A DNA stretch of 64,000 bases, from the NCBI GenBank assembly GCA_963555705.1, contig OY743177.1, positions 57,494,096 to 57,558,095 on the forward strand, in the 5' to 3' direction. Origin of the DNA: Ligustrum vulgare. Its lineage: Eukaryota > Streptophyta > Magnoliopsida > Lamiales > Oleaceae. The notes under the pieces are model-generated. The model was not told the DNA's origin. It did not search any database and worked only from the letters and a program-made list of their open reading frames with translations. The position numbers and the translations under genes were made by a program. Below are positions 11,948 to 23,880 of this stretch, in pieces (the first letter of the stretch is position 1; the number at the start of each line of letters is the position of its first letter).

Positions 11948-13008
11948 AACACTGTCACTCTGCTCCATACGGGGGTCACTTTGCAGCTACCAAAACAGCA
12001 GCTAAAGTCTTACAATCTGGTTTTTATTGGCCTACACTGTTTAGGGATGCTTATGCCTTAGTGAAAAAGTGTGATAAGTGCCAAAGAGAAGGGAATATCT
12101 CAAGGAAGAATGAGATGCCTTTAAACAATATTTTAGAAGTTGAGTTATTTGATGTTTGGGGCATTGACTTCATGGGACCATTCCCATCTTCATATGGTCA
12201 ACAATATATTTTGGTGGCTGTAGATTATGTATCTAAATGGGTTGAGGCTGTTGCTTTGCCAACAAATGATGGACGAGTTGTGACACAATTCATAAAGAAG
12301 AACATTTTCTCAAGGTATGGCACACCTCGAGCTATCATTAGTGATGGAGGAAAACACTTTTGCAACCGCCAATTCTCAGCATTGTTAGCTAAATATGGAG
12401 TCAAACATCGAGTTGCAACACCTTATCATCCTCAGACAAGTGGACAGGTTGAAATTTCCAATAGAGAGCTAAAAAAAATTCTTGAGGCAACAGTTAATAC
12501 ATCACGCACTGATTGGTCAAAGAAGCTGGATGATGCATTATGGGCATATCGCACAGCCTTCAAGACACCAATTGGGATGTCCCCTTATCGGTTAGTCTTT
12601 GGAAAAGCATGTCACTTGCCAGTAGAGCTTGAGCATAAAGCATATTGGGCAACACATTTGCTGAATTTTGATATGAAGTCAGCTGGAAAGAAGAGAATCC
12701 TACAACTAAATGAGCTTGACGAATTTAGATTGGGGGCATATGAGAATGCCAAGTTGTATAAGGAAAAGACAAAAAAGTGGCACGATAAGCATATCAAAGA
12801 AAAAGAGTTTGTGGTAGGTCAACAAGTTTTGATGTTCAATTCTCGCCTCAAGCTCTTTCCAGGGAAGTTGAAATCCAGATGGTCAGGTCCATACACAGTT
12901 GTGGCTGTTTATCCTTATGGGGCAGTGGAGGTTGTTTCACAAGATCATTTGAGACGATTCAAGACTAATGGCCAGAGGTTGAAGTCTTATTGGGGGGGGG
13001 GGGGGTGA
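11917..13008 (+). CDS. Athila integrase domain, open frame, copy 1
   Basis: A 363-codon open frame, part of the former polyprotein and not an independent gene. The N-terminal zinc-binding module has His14, His21, Cys52 and Cys55. The catalytic core shows Asp84, Asp143 and Glu179, a D-x58-D-x35-E spacing that fits active integrases. The C-terminal part has the GPY/F-type block (RWSGPYTVV). The frame ends at a G run of 14 (12992-13005), so its C-terminus depends on slippage length; copy 2 has 12 G and a different end. Integrase would insert the cDNA with a 5-bp target duplication. There is no independent promoter, and the upstream stops make translation unlikely. Confidence 0.85.
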   Translation: MPEEEQEQILEHCHSAPYGGHFAATKTAAKVLQSGFYWPTLFRDAYALVKKCDKCQREGNISRKNEMPLNNILEVELFDVWGIDFMGPFPSSYGQQYILVAVDYVSKWVEAVALPTNDGRVVTQFIKKNIFSRYGTPRAIISDGGKHFCNRQFSALLAKYGVKHRVATPYHPQTSGQVEISNRELKKILEATVNTSRTDWSKKLDDALWAYRTAFKTPIGMSPYRLVFGKACHLPVELEHKAYWATHLLNFDMKSAGKKRILQLNELDEFRLGAYENAKLYKEKTKKWHDKHIKEKEFVVGQQVLMFNSRLKLFPGKLKSRWSGPYTVVAVYPYGAVEVVSQDHLRRFKTNGQRLKSYWGGGG

Positions 13009-13958
13009 TTACTCCAATGAGAATACAATCCTACCACTTGAAAATCCAAATGAAGAGTAGCCAAAATATCAAAGTCAAGATAATGACTATAAACAAGCGC
13101 TTGTTAGGAGGCAACCCAATTTTCTTCTCTTTTATTTAGCTTTATATGCATTAGTTTGATTTATTTATTTATGTATTTGTTTGATTTATTTATTTATTTA
13201 TTTTTACGTCTTGATCCAATAACACTTCTAATGCCTGAATTTCATTTTTTGCTTGATAGGACTGATTCTGCAACAGGAAGATGGTCAGGGAACTTTGGGA
13301 ATGCATATCTCCATCACATTCAGATTGACCAGGGAAGTCCTTTAACCTCTCCTAGTTATACCTTTTATATACTTGATCTAATACATTGAGGACAATGTAT
13401 ATTTTAAGTTTGGGGGTGGGTAGTCCATTTTTCTGCTAAAGTTTTCTTTTTATTCAGCATGTATTAAAAAAAAAAAAAAAAAAAAAGGAGGAAAAATTTG
13501 AAAAACTTGTCGACATGTGTATTGCCTAGGATATAGTATGGATTAAATTTTGCTTTGGTTTGAATTTTGAACAGCATGAAAACAAGAATTTTATGAACTA
13601 GTTACTACTTGATAGATTTCATCTTCACGCGCACATAGCCATTGTTGGATTATTACTTGTGTAGGAATTTGTTTAATACATGTGGGTCAAATTTACACAA
13701 TTTGAACTTAGGAATGACTTGTAAATCCCTAAACTTAGATGATGAGACATCCCAACCTTTAAAACTTAGAAACTAAACTTGGTCAAGAGCAGTTTGGGGG
13801 TGGAAAGAAGTGGTGAAGGTAGGCTTGAACTTTTAAGGGTCTGTAGTTCCTGAAATGTGTCATTGGTTGAAGAGGTCTTGGTCAACGAGTATAAACCATT
13901 GCCGGCATAAAAACAGAAAAATGCTGAAGGTCTTATTCTACTCTTCAAATGCCTTTTT

Positions 13959-14053
13959 GACTCGAGTAATTAAGTCTGAGGGGTCTTTCGAACCTGGTGC
14001 CCTAAATTCGTCTGGCTTGGGAGCCACCGACCTAAAGCTTGCTACAGGGGTCA
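13959..14053 (+). repeat. 95-bp 3'-UTR repeat unit A, copy 1
   Basis: Starts GACTCGAGTAATTAAGTCTG and ends GCTACAGGGGTCA. It contains a possible hairpin GGCT-TGGG-AGCC. It recurs 171 bp downstream (14130-14224) with a few substitutions. A diverged copy in reverse orientation is in the old element near 31980-32075. Confidence 0.9.
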
Positions 14054-14129
14054 ATTAGAAAGTAAGTACGGAGAGTGGACTTACACATAAGACAATAAAA
14101 CATCTTTAACTTTTTGATGCTGACTGTGT

Positions 14130-14224
14130 GACTCGAGTAATTAAGTCTGAGGGGTCTTTCAAACCTGGTGCCCTAAAGCCGTCTGGCTTGGGAGCCACCG
14201 ACCTAAAGCTCGCTACAGGGGTCA
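14130..14224 (+). repeat. 95-bp 3'-UTR repeat unit B, copy 1
   Basis: Second copy of the 95-bp module, differing from unit A mainly in 'TCTTTCAAACC' and 'CTAAAGCCGTC' and in 'AGCTCGC'. It keeps the GGCT-TGGG-AGCC hairpin candidate. Confidence 0.9.
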
Positions 14225-14759
14225 CATAGAACACAAATGAGAAAAATATTGCACAAAGATGGTAAAAGACATGGATATAAAAAGAAAAAGTCGTCCATAA
14301 AAAAAAAATTATTATTGTTTGGTATAAGCTTGTTGATTGAGACTTTGATACTAAAGGCATGGATTAGGGAACCGCTTACCATTGATTGTTTGGGCAGACT
14401 TAGCTAATTCTGACCACCTGGTGTGGAAAAATGCAAATTTTGATGTTTAGAAACCACATGAATAGAAGGAACATTGGGATTCGAGAGAAAAGTAGTAAAT
14501 TGTGATCATCCATGAGTGATGGAAGGAAAATCATTAGATTCATTAGGGTGAACACATGAGATTCGGGCTTGATATTGCATAATAAGCTACACAATGTTAA
14601 ATATATCATTTACATGAGTAGGAGTTTGACATTGGCTATTCACACACACACTTGATAATCTGGCATGAGATAACTAAAATTATTTTACCTTATTGTTCAT
14701 AACTCTTGCTAAAGTACAAATTGATCTGGATTATTGAGGCATATGGTATACATGTTGAC

Positions 14760-14808
<49 letters not shown>

Positions 14809-14871
14809 TTGTTCTTTGCTATTTTGATTCATTAGTTTTATCCTATCTTATTCGAGGACGAACAAGAGTTT

Positions 14872-14885
14872 AAGTTTGGGGGGTT
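14872..14885 (+). promoter_or_regulatory. Polypurine-tract region before LTR 2
   Basis: AAGTTTGGGGGGTT directly precedes the LTR start TGATAAG at 14886. A G-rich tract at this place is the plus-strand priming site of LTR retroelements. Confidence 0.75.
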
Positions 14886-16476
14886 TGATAAGTACGGTTT
14901 TTGTACTTATCTTGACTTTAAATTTAGACAATTACGAGTGTTTTAGGATATAATATTGCTAATTATGTATTTATTTTGTTTGTTTTAGGAAAAACCCAAA
15001 TTTGGACGCGTTTGGAGGCAAAGCGGATAAAAAGGGACTAAAACCATACAAAATGGACTCAATTGCATCAAATAAAAACTCTAGTGACCAATTTTCTTTC
15101 CTTATTATTATAATGTGCATTTGTGGTCCTAAATCCATAAAAAAAGGACTAGACCTAATTGATTTAGAATGGCTCGGCTGGGAATTATTATTTAAGTGGG
15201 AGTGTGGTGGTTTGGAAGAGGAGGAGAGTTATTGTAGGGTTAAAAGAGGAGCTGATCGGGGAGTAAAAAAAGAGGGGGGCTAGTCATATACATTGGAAGG
15301 AGGCTGGGAGTAATTGGAGGAGATACATATATACATTAAGAGAGGTCTCAGCTGGGTTAGTTTTTGGAATTGAGGAGAATTGCAATAGTGGGGAATTAAG
15401 GATCCGGCTGGTGCAATTGGGAAAGAGAAGGGCTGATTAGATACATATATATACATTATGAATTAGAGACTTCTTGGTGGTCGGCAGGTGGTGAGCAAAC
15501 AGTAGACAATTTTAGAGAGTGGCGGCTTGAAATATATTGGTGGAATTGAGGGCTGCATTGCTGGGAATTAATAAAAGAGAACACGGCCAGATTGAGGAGC
15601 TTTCGACTGGGAGCACAAGAATTAACATTGAAGAAGGACTCGACTGATTTAGGAAAAATTGGAGGAAGCAGACTTGGTTTAAATTGAGCAAAATTCAAGT
15701 TCCTTTTGTGCAATCAATCGGGTGATGTTTTTTTCAATTCTTTGTGGTTAATTTACTTATGAAGATGTTAGGCTAATCTCTTTTGTGTATTGGATGAAGA
15801 TGAAACTTGTTATTAATTTATTGTGATTCGATAACTAGTAGTTTAATAATTTCTCGTGTTGTCGTGATTGATCTTGCATGCTTTATTATTATCATTTGAT
15901 TGATTGGCCACCAATTAAATATATTGTTACTTGTTGTAGTCTTGGAAAAGTCACAATAAGTTGGAACATTGCATGATCAACACATGAACACTATATGTTA
16001 GGAATAACACCGTGACATGTGCAATCTAATTGATAATTGTGTGATTTAATGCGTTCTAAACATTCGTATTCGGACTAGGAATAGATTCGTTTCATGTTTG
16101 TGATAGATTTAATTTTTCTTGGAAAAGAAAATTAATTGTATGTGAATTATCGATTGTCAAAAAACGCATGAATGATTTAAACTACGAATTGTTGAATTGA
16201 GATAGGTGATAACAAGTGGAACCGGATTCCAATACATGCTCTCCATTCATATTTTACTCCCAAACATTTGTTTTTATTTAAGTTTTATTTATTGCAATTT
16301 TTTAGAATAGATAGACAAACAAAATCATCTTTTTATTTTAATTGTTTTCATTAATTGAGTCGACGATAAACTAGTAATTAGGACTAAACATTATTCCTCG
16401 TGGGAACGATACTCTCAACTCATCACAATTATTACTTGTCAACGATCCCGTGCACTTGCGGGAGTCGAACCGAACA
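14886..16476 (+). repeat. LTR 2 (shared middle LTR) of the Athila composite
   Basis: 1591 bp, TG...CA. In its first 182 bp it matches LTR 3 at the seven sites where LTR 1 differs. Downstream it matches LTR 1 at all sites where LTR 3 differs, by my reading. It therefore serves as 3' LTR of copy 1 and 5' LTR of copy 2 and looks chimeric. The start GATAAGTAC-GGTTTTT-GTACTTATC is a 9-bp perfect hairpin. Confidence 0.93.
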
Positions 16477-16482
16477 AGTTTT

Positions 16483-16500
16483 TGGCGCCGTTGCCGGGGA
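16483..16500 (+). promoter_or_regulatory. Primer binding site, tRNA-Asp type (copy 2)
   Basis: Identical 18 nt to the copy-1 site, again 6 nt after the LTR end. Confidence 0.88.
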
Positions 16501-16653
16501 ATAACGGATTTAGTATAATTACTAGTTTACCTTTAATTCAATTAAATTTTGATTTTTAGTTTTTAGTTTTCATTATTTTTATTTTTATTGTTACTTTGTT
16601 TTGGTTATTCATAATTCCTTATTTTTCTCTTCACATTGGTCATTGAATAGTAT

Positions 16654-19600
16654 ATGCTAGGTTTTAACGAGCCTGAACTATTGCCAATAGATCCTGAAAT
16701 AGAGAGAACCTTTAGACAATGTAGAAAAGAACAAAGAGAAAACAGGGATATGGCAAATAATCAAAATCAATTGCCACTTGCTCCTCATGAGCAAGAAGTG
16801 CAAATTCAACCAGGAGCAGTTCACGATAATGCTCAAGCGCTGGTTGGGGATTATGTAAATCCTGCGCCCGCTCCTGTACAACAAACTATTGTTTATCCAC
16901 CATTCGGGTAGGCAAATTACCACCTTAGACCTGATGTCATAAACTTATTTCAAAATCATCAAGACGTCAAGTTCTTTGGTAAGGCGACTGAAAATCCGCA
17001 TGAGCAAATTCAAGCTTTTTTAATGCTATGCGATGTAATCAGTCACGAAGGGATGTCAGCAGACGCTCTTCGAATGCGTTTGTTTCCCCATACTTTAAAA
17101 GATAATGTTAGGGAATGGCTACGCTCATTAGCTCCTGGAAGCATTGTATCTTGGAATGATATGGTGCAAAAATTCACCATGAAATTTTTTCCTCCATCTC
17201 GAGTTCTCCAAATCAGAAACGAAGTTCACACTTTCAAACAACGAGACCTTGAGAGTTACCCTGAGGCATGGACGAGATTCAAGGACTATTTTAGAAAGTG
17301 TCCAAATTTGGACATACCAAAAAATGCTCAGGTTTACATCTTTTATTTAGGATTGCATCCTGAATACCGCAATATGCTTGATGCTTCGGCAGGGGGATCA
17401 GTAATGAGATTAGATATTGACCGAGCACATGAACTATATGAGAGAATTGCGGAGAACCAGGCGATGTGGCCTACTGAAAGGGAAATTCCAAGAAAAGTAT
17501 CTGGTGTCCACAATGTCGATGCAGTTACGCAATTGGCAGCCCAAATGGAAGTGATTTCAAAAAAGCTGGACAATTTACCTCGACCTGTGAACATGGTGCA
17601 ACAACCAACACCAATTTGCGAAGGATGCGGGGCAGATCATGTTACAGCTAGCTGTCGTTTAGCCTCAACACATGGAATGCAATGTGAGAATGTCAACTAT
17701 GCCCAGAATTTTCAGAAGTATCAAAATAACCCCTATTCCAATACCTATAATCCAGGGTGGAGAAATCATCCAAATTTCTCTTGGTCTAACAATCAAAGTC
17801 AAAGTCATGAAGGAAATTTTCAAACAAAACCACCCGGTTTTCAACCTCAACAACAACAGCAACCAAAGAAGCCATCGTTGGAAGACATGTTCGCACAGTA
17901 CATGGCAAAGACTGAACAAGTTTTTCAAAACCAACAGGCAGCTATAAAAAAATTGGAAAATCAAATGGGACAGATGGCTGTAGCATTAACAAGAACAAAT
18001 CAAGGAACTCTACCAAGCAACACAGAGAAAAATCCTAAGGAACATGTACAAGCTATTACCACTAGAAGTGGTATACAACTACCTGAAATAACTGTTAAGA
18101 GACCACCAATTGCCACAGAGAAGGTACCTAATACTGAAAAGGAACAAGTGGACCAATTTGACGACTCAATAAAAGGAAATCAAGAAGAAGCTTCAGAAGC
18201 TCCACAAGTTAAAGCAACTGTTCCTGTAAAGGCATATGTACCTCCTATTCCATTCCCACAAAGGTTGCAAAGACACAAGCTTGATAAACAATTTGCAAAA
18301 TTTTCGGAGGTGTTCAAGAAATTGCACATCAACATACCATTTGCAGATGCCTTGGCACAAATGCCCAGCTATGCTAAGTTTATGAAGGACATATTGTCAA
18401 ACAAGAGAAGGCTGGAGGAGAATGAAACTGTAATGTTGACTGAGGATTGTAGTGCTAGACTATTACACAAGTTACCACCAAAATTGAAAGACCCTGGGAG
18501 TTTCATTATTCCCTGCAATATTGGTAACAAGTCTGTGGATGATGCACTTTGTGATTTAGGCGCAAGCATTAATTTGATGCCATTGTCTCTTTTCAAGAAG
18601 CTTGGTTTGGGGGAAGCAAAAGCCACTACTATCACCCTACAGCTAGCTGACAGGTCAATCAAACACCCTAGGGGGATAGTGGAAGATATTCTGGTAAAGG
18701 TTGATAAATTCATTTTTCCAGCAGATTTTGTAATCTTGGACATGGAAGAAGACAGAGACGTCCCGCTCATTTTGGGACGTCCATTTTTAGCCACTGGTAG
18801 AGCATTGATTGATGTGCAGAAGGGACAATTGATTTTTAGAATCCATGATGAAGAATTAAAAATCAATGTTTTCAACGCAATCAAATTTGGAGATGAAGTT
18901 GAATCCTGCTATCAAATTGATGCAATAGACAAAGTCGTGACAAAGGAGTTCATGCTTGATCACCATCAAGATCCGCTTGAGGCTTGTATGATGTACTCTG
19001 GAAAACGTCCATGTCCCTCTGAAAAAGTGGAGAAATGCATTCGAGATTTGGAAGCAATTCCCCCATGCATAAAGCAACCCATGTTGGACCTGAGTGAAGG
19101 TTCTGAGAAATCTCTACCATCTATTCAAAAAGCTCCAACACTTGAGTTAAAACAACTTCCACCTCATCTGCGATATGCATACCTAGGAGAGAAGAACACA
19201 CTTCCAGTTATCATATCTAACTCTCTTTCCAAGAATGAAGAAGATCAATTGCTTAGAGTTCTTCGAGATCACAAAACTGCAATTGGATGGAAAATTTCTG
19301 ACATAAAAGGAATTAGTCCTTCCCTTTGCATGCACAAGATTCTAATGGAAGATGAGTTCAAACCATCAATTGAACGACAACGCAGATTGAACCCAAACAT
19401 GCAGGAGGTTGTGAAAGCAGAAGTGCTGAAATTGTTGGATGCAGGAATGATATATCCTATATCTGATAGCCATTGGGTAAGTCCTGTGCATGTAGTTCCC
19501 AAAAAGGGAGGAATTACAGTGGTCCCAAATGAAAATAATGAGCTCATTCCAACACGCACAGTAACAGGTTGGCGAGTTTGCATTGACTATCGCAAGCTCA

Positions 19601-19737
19601 ATAATACCACTAGGAAGGATTATTTTCCCCTTCTTTTCATTGATCAAATGCTGGAAAGACTTGTAGGGCATTCACATTATTGTTTCCTGGATGGGTATTC
19701 GGGATATAATCAGATTCCCATAGCACCAGAGGATTAG
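16654..19737 (+). pseudogene. Athila gag - protease - N-terminal reverse transcriptase, copy 2
   Basis: Same content and same two stops as copy 1 (TAG ending at 16911, TAG ending at 19737). The 904-codon ORF from Met 17023 differs from copy 1 by two amino acids that I can see: Ala to Val near residue 29 and Asn to His near residue 607. The short upstream ORF has Leu to Pro near residue 72. The protease Asp-Leu-Gly-Ala and the Cys/His knuckle are unchanged. Confidence 0.9.
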
Positions 19738-20934
19738 GAGAAAACTACTTTCACTTGTCCTTATGGGACTTTTGCATACAGAAGAATGCCTTTTGGACTA
19801 TGTAATGCTCTAGCTACTTTTCAGAGATGTATGACGTCCATCTTCTTTGATATGGTGGGTAAGCTCATTGAGGTATTCATGGATGATTTCTCAGTATTTG
19901 GGTCTTCATTCAATGAATGTTTAAGTCACTTAAATACAGTGATGCAGAGGTGTGAAGAGACTAACCTAGTGCTCAACTAGGAGAAATGTCACTTTATGGT
20001 TCAGGAAGGAATTTTTTTAGGACACTTAATTTCAGCAAGAGGAATTGAGGTGGACAAGGCCAAGATACAAGTTATAGAGAAGTTACCTCCACCTAGTACC
20101 GTAAAAGGGATCAGAAGTTTCTTGGGACACGCTGGTTTCTATCGGCGTTTCATCAAAGATTTTTCAAAAATAACCAGACCTCTTTGCACACTGTTGGAAA
20201 AGGATGTCCTTTTTAACTTTTCTGAGGAGTGTTTGAATGCATTTAACACTTTAAAAGAAAAATTGGTCAAGACTCCAGTGTTATCTTCACCTGATTGGGG
20301 TTATCCATTCGAATTAATGTGTGATGCTAGTGACTATGCAATTGGAGCAGTTTTGGGGTAACGAAAGAACAAAATCTTACATGTGATTTATTATGCCAGC
20401 AGGACTCTAGATGAAGCTCAGTTAAATTATGCCACCACAGAAAAAGAGCTTTTGGCAGTCGTGTTCGCCTTTGATAAATTCAGATCTTATTTGATTGGAT
20501 CAAAGGTGATAGTATACACTGACCATTCAGCACTGAAGTACCTGTTTGAAAAGAAGGATGCAAAACCAAGACTTATCAGATGGATACTTCTATTGCAGGA
20601 ATTCAATTTGGAAATTAGGGATAAAAAAGGTTGTGAGAACTTGGTAGCTGATCATTTATCTCGCATGGAGCAGCAAGAAGAAGATCCTCCAGGTGAAATC
20701 AATGAGATATTCCCAGATGAAACTCTTTTGAAAATCGAGATAACACCTTGGTATGCTGATTATGTAAATTATTTGGCAAGTGCTGTGATTCCCCCAGAGT
20801 ATTCAAGTCAACAGAAGAAGAGATTTTCAGTGATCTTAAGCATTACTTTTGGGATGATCCATTCCTCTATAGAAGAGGCCCAGATCAAATCATACGTCGT
20901 TGCGTGCCAGAAGAAGAACAGGAACAGATTCTAG
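19738..20934 (+). pseudogene. Athila RT palm/thumb and RNase H, copy 2
   Basis: Identical in layout to copy 1, with the in-frame TAG at 19978-19980, the TAA at 20359-20361 and the frameshift near 20825. Phe-Met-Asp-Asp lies at about 19876-19887. I see no coding difference from copy 1 in this segment, so these defects are older than the duplication. Confidence 0.88.
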
Positions 20935-22119
20935 AACACTGTCACTCTGCTCCATACGGGGGTCACTTTGCAGCTACCAAAACAGCAGCTAAAGTCTTAC
21001 AATCTGGTTTTTATTGGCCTACACTGTTTAGGGATGCTTATGCCTTAGTGAAAAAGTGTGATAAGTGCCAAAGAGAAGGGAATATCTCAAGGAAGAATGA
21101 GATGCCTTTAAACAATATTTTAGAAGTTGAGTTATTTGATGTTTGGGGCATTGACTTCATGGGACCATTCCCATCTTCATATGGTCAACAATATATTTTG
21201 GTGGCTGTAGATTATGTATCTAAATGGGTTGAGGCTGTTGCTTTGCCAACAAATGATGGACGAGTTGTGACACAATTCATAAAGAAGAACATTTTCTCAA
21301 GGTATGGCACACCTCGAGCTATCATTAGTGATGGAGGAAAACACTTTTGCAACCGCCAATTCTCAGCATTGTTAGCTAAATATGGAGTCAAACATCGCAA
21401 CACCTTATCATCCTCAGACAAGTGGACAGGTTGAAATTTCCAATAGAGAGCTAAAAAAAATTCTTGAGGCAACAGTTAATACATCACGCACTGATTGGTC
21501 AAAGAAGCTGGATGATGCATTATGGGCATATCGCACAGCCTTCAAGACACCAATTGGGATGTCCCCTTATCGGTTAGTCTTTGGAAAAGCATGTCACTTG
21601 CCAGTAGAGCTTGAGCATAAAGCATATTGGGCAACACATTTGCTGAATTTTGATATGAAGTCAGCTGGAAAGAAGAGAATCCTACAACTAAATGAGCTTG
21701 ACGAATTTAGATTGGGGGCATATGAGAATGCCAAGTTGTATAAGGAAAAGACAAAAAAGTGGCACGATAAGCATATCAAAGAAAAAGAGTTTGTGGTAGG
21801 TCAACAAGTTTTGATGTTCAATTCTCGCCTCAAGCTCTTTCCAGGGAAGTTGAAATCCAGATGGTCAGGTCCATACACAGTTGTGGCTGTTTATCCTTAT
21901 GGGGCAGTGGAGGTTGTTTCACAAGATCATTTGAGACGATTCAAGACTAATGGCCAGAGGTTGAAGTCTTATTGGGGGGGGGGGGTGATTACTCCAATGA
22001 GAATACAATCCTACCACTTGAAAATCCAAATGAAGAGTAGCCAAAATATCAAAGTCAAGATAATGACTATAAACAAGCGCTTGTTAGGAGGCAACCCAAT
22101 TTTCTTCTCTTTTATTTAG
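20904..22119 (+). pseudogene. Athila integrase, copy 2, broken by a 5-bp deletion
   Basis: The N-terminal zinc module and the first two catalytic Asp residues lie in one frame (to 21434). At about 21397 five bases present in copy 1 (AGTTG or an equivalent, near 12410) are missing. This shifts the frame between the second Asp and the catalytic Glu; the Glu and the GPY/F region continue in another frame to 22119. This is the clearest difference between the two internal copies and arose after, or distinguishes, the two parental copies. The downstream frame ends later than in copy 1 because the G run is 12 instead of 14. Confidence 0.9.
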
Positions 22120-22936
22120 CTTTATATGCATTAGTTTGATTTATTTATTTATGTATTTGTTTGATTTATTTATTTATTTATTTTTACGTCTTGATCCAAT
22201 AACACTTCTAATGCCTGAATTTCATTTTTTGCTTGATAGGACTGATTCTGCAACAGGAAGATGGTCAGGGAACTTTGGGAATGCATATCTCCATCACATT
22301 CAGATTGACCAGGGAAGTCCTTTAACCTCTCCTAGTTATACCTTTTATATACTTGATCTAATACATTGAGGACAATGTATATTTTAAGTTTGGGGGTGGG
22401 TAGTCCATTTTTCTGCTAAAGTTTTCTTTTTATTCAGCATGTATTAAAAAAAAAAAAAAAAAAAGGAGGAAAAATTTGAAAAACTTGTCGACATGTGTAT
22501 TGCCTAGGATATAGTATGGATTAAATTTTGCTTTGGTTTGAATTTTGAACAGCATGAAAACAAGAATTTTATGAACTAGTTACTACTTGATAGATTTCAT
22601 CTTCACGCGCACATAGCCATTGTTGGATTATTACTTGTGTAGGAATTTGTTTAATACATGTGGGTCAAATTTATACAATTTGAACTTAGGAATGACTTGT
22701 AAATCCCTAAACTTAGATGATGAGACATCCCAACCTTTAAAACTTAGAAACTAAACTTGGTCAAGAGCAGTTTGGGGGTGGAAAGAAGTGGTGAAGGTAG
22801 GCTTGAACTTTTAAGGGTCTGTAGTTCCTGAAATGTGTCATTGGTTGAAGAGGTCTTGGTCAACGAGTATAAACCATTGCCGGCATAAAAACAGAAAAAT
22901 GCTGAAGGTCTTATTCTACTCTTCAAATGCCTTTTT

Positions 22937-23031
22937 GACTCGAGTAATTAAGTCTGAGGGGTCTTTCGAACCTGGTGCCCTAAATTCGTCTGGCTTGGGA
23001 GCCACCGACCTAAAGCTTGCTACAGGGGTCA
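22937..23031 (+). repeat. 95-bp 3'-UTR repeat unit A, copy 2
   Basis: Reads the same as the copy-1 unit at 13959-14053. Confidence 0.9.
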
Positions 23032-23107
23032 ATTAGAAAGTAAGTACGGAGAGTGGACTTACACATAAGACAATAAAACATCTTTAACTTTTTGATGCTG
23101 ACTGTGT

Positions 23108-23202
23108 GACTCGAGTAATTAAGTCTGAGGGGTCTTTCAAACCTGGTGCCCTAAAGCCGTCTGGCTTGGGAGCCACCGACCTAAAGCTCGCTACAGGGGT
23201 CA
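23108..23202 (+). repeat. 95-bp 3'-UTR repeat unit B, copy 2
   Basis: Reads the same as the copy-1 unit at 14130-14224. Confidence 0.9.
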
Positions 23203-23736
23203 CATAGAACACAAATGAGAAAAATATTGCACAAAGATGGTAAAAGACATGGATATAAAAAGAAAAAGTCGTCCATAAAAAAAAATTATTATTGTTTAGT
23301 ATAAGCTTGTTGATTGAGACTTTGATACTAAAGGCATGGATTAGGGAACCGCTTACCATTGATTGTTTGGGCAGACTTAGCTAATTCTGACCACCTGGTG
23401 TGGAAAAATGCAAATTTTGATGTTTAGAAACCACATGAATAGAAGGAACATTGGGATTCGAGAGAAAAGTAGTAAATTGTGATCATCCATGAGTGATGGA
23501 AGGAAAATCATTAGATTCATTAGGGTGAACACATGAGATTCGGGCTTGATATTGCATAATAAGCTACACAATGTTAAATATATCATTTATATGAGTAGGA
23601 GTTTGACATTGGCTATTCACACACACACTTGATAATCTGGCATGAGATAACTAAAATTATTTTACCTTATTGTTCATAACTCTTGCTAAAGTACAAATTG
23701 ATCTGGATTATTGAGGCATATGGTATACATGTTGAC

Positions 23737-23808
<72 letters not shown>

Positions 23809-23880
23809 CTTTGCTATTTTGATTCATTAGTTTTATCCTATCTTATTCGAGGACGAACAAGAGTTTAAGTTTGGGGGGTT

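Larger units (their letters stand above)
13009..14885 (+). other. Non-coding 3' region of Athila copy 1 (no envelope-like ORF)
   Basis: This 1.9 kb holds no convincing ORF where many Athila elements have an envelope-like gene. It contains an A21 tract (13466-13486), 'GTTTGGGGGTGGG' purine tracts (about 13410 and 13793), two 95-bp direct repeats (see separate entries), and an AT microsatellite (about 14762-14810). It ends in the polypurine-like tract before LTR 2. Confidence 0.8.
22120..23880 (+). other. Non-coding 3' region of Athila copy 2
   Basis: Same content as in copy 1: an A19 tract (22446-22464), two 95-bp repeats, a long AT microsatellite (about 23739-23803, clearly longer than in copy 1) and the polypurine tract AAGTTTGGGGGGTT (23867-23880). 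No envelope-like ORF. Confidence 0.8.

Noticed and set aside
23683..23868. Open frame through the AT microsatellite with Ile-Tyr repeats
   Set aside because: A product of the (AT)n repeat, not a gene.
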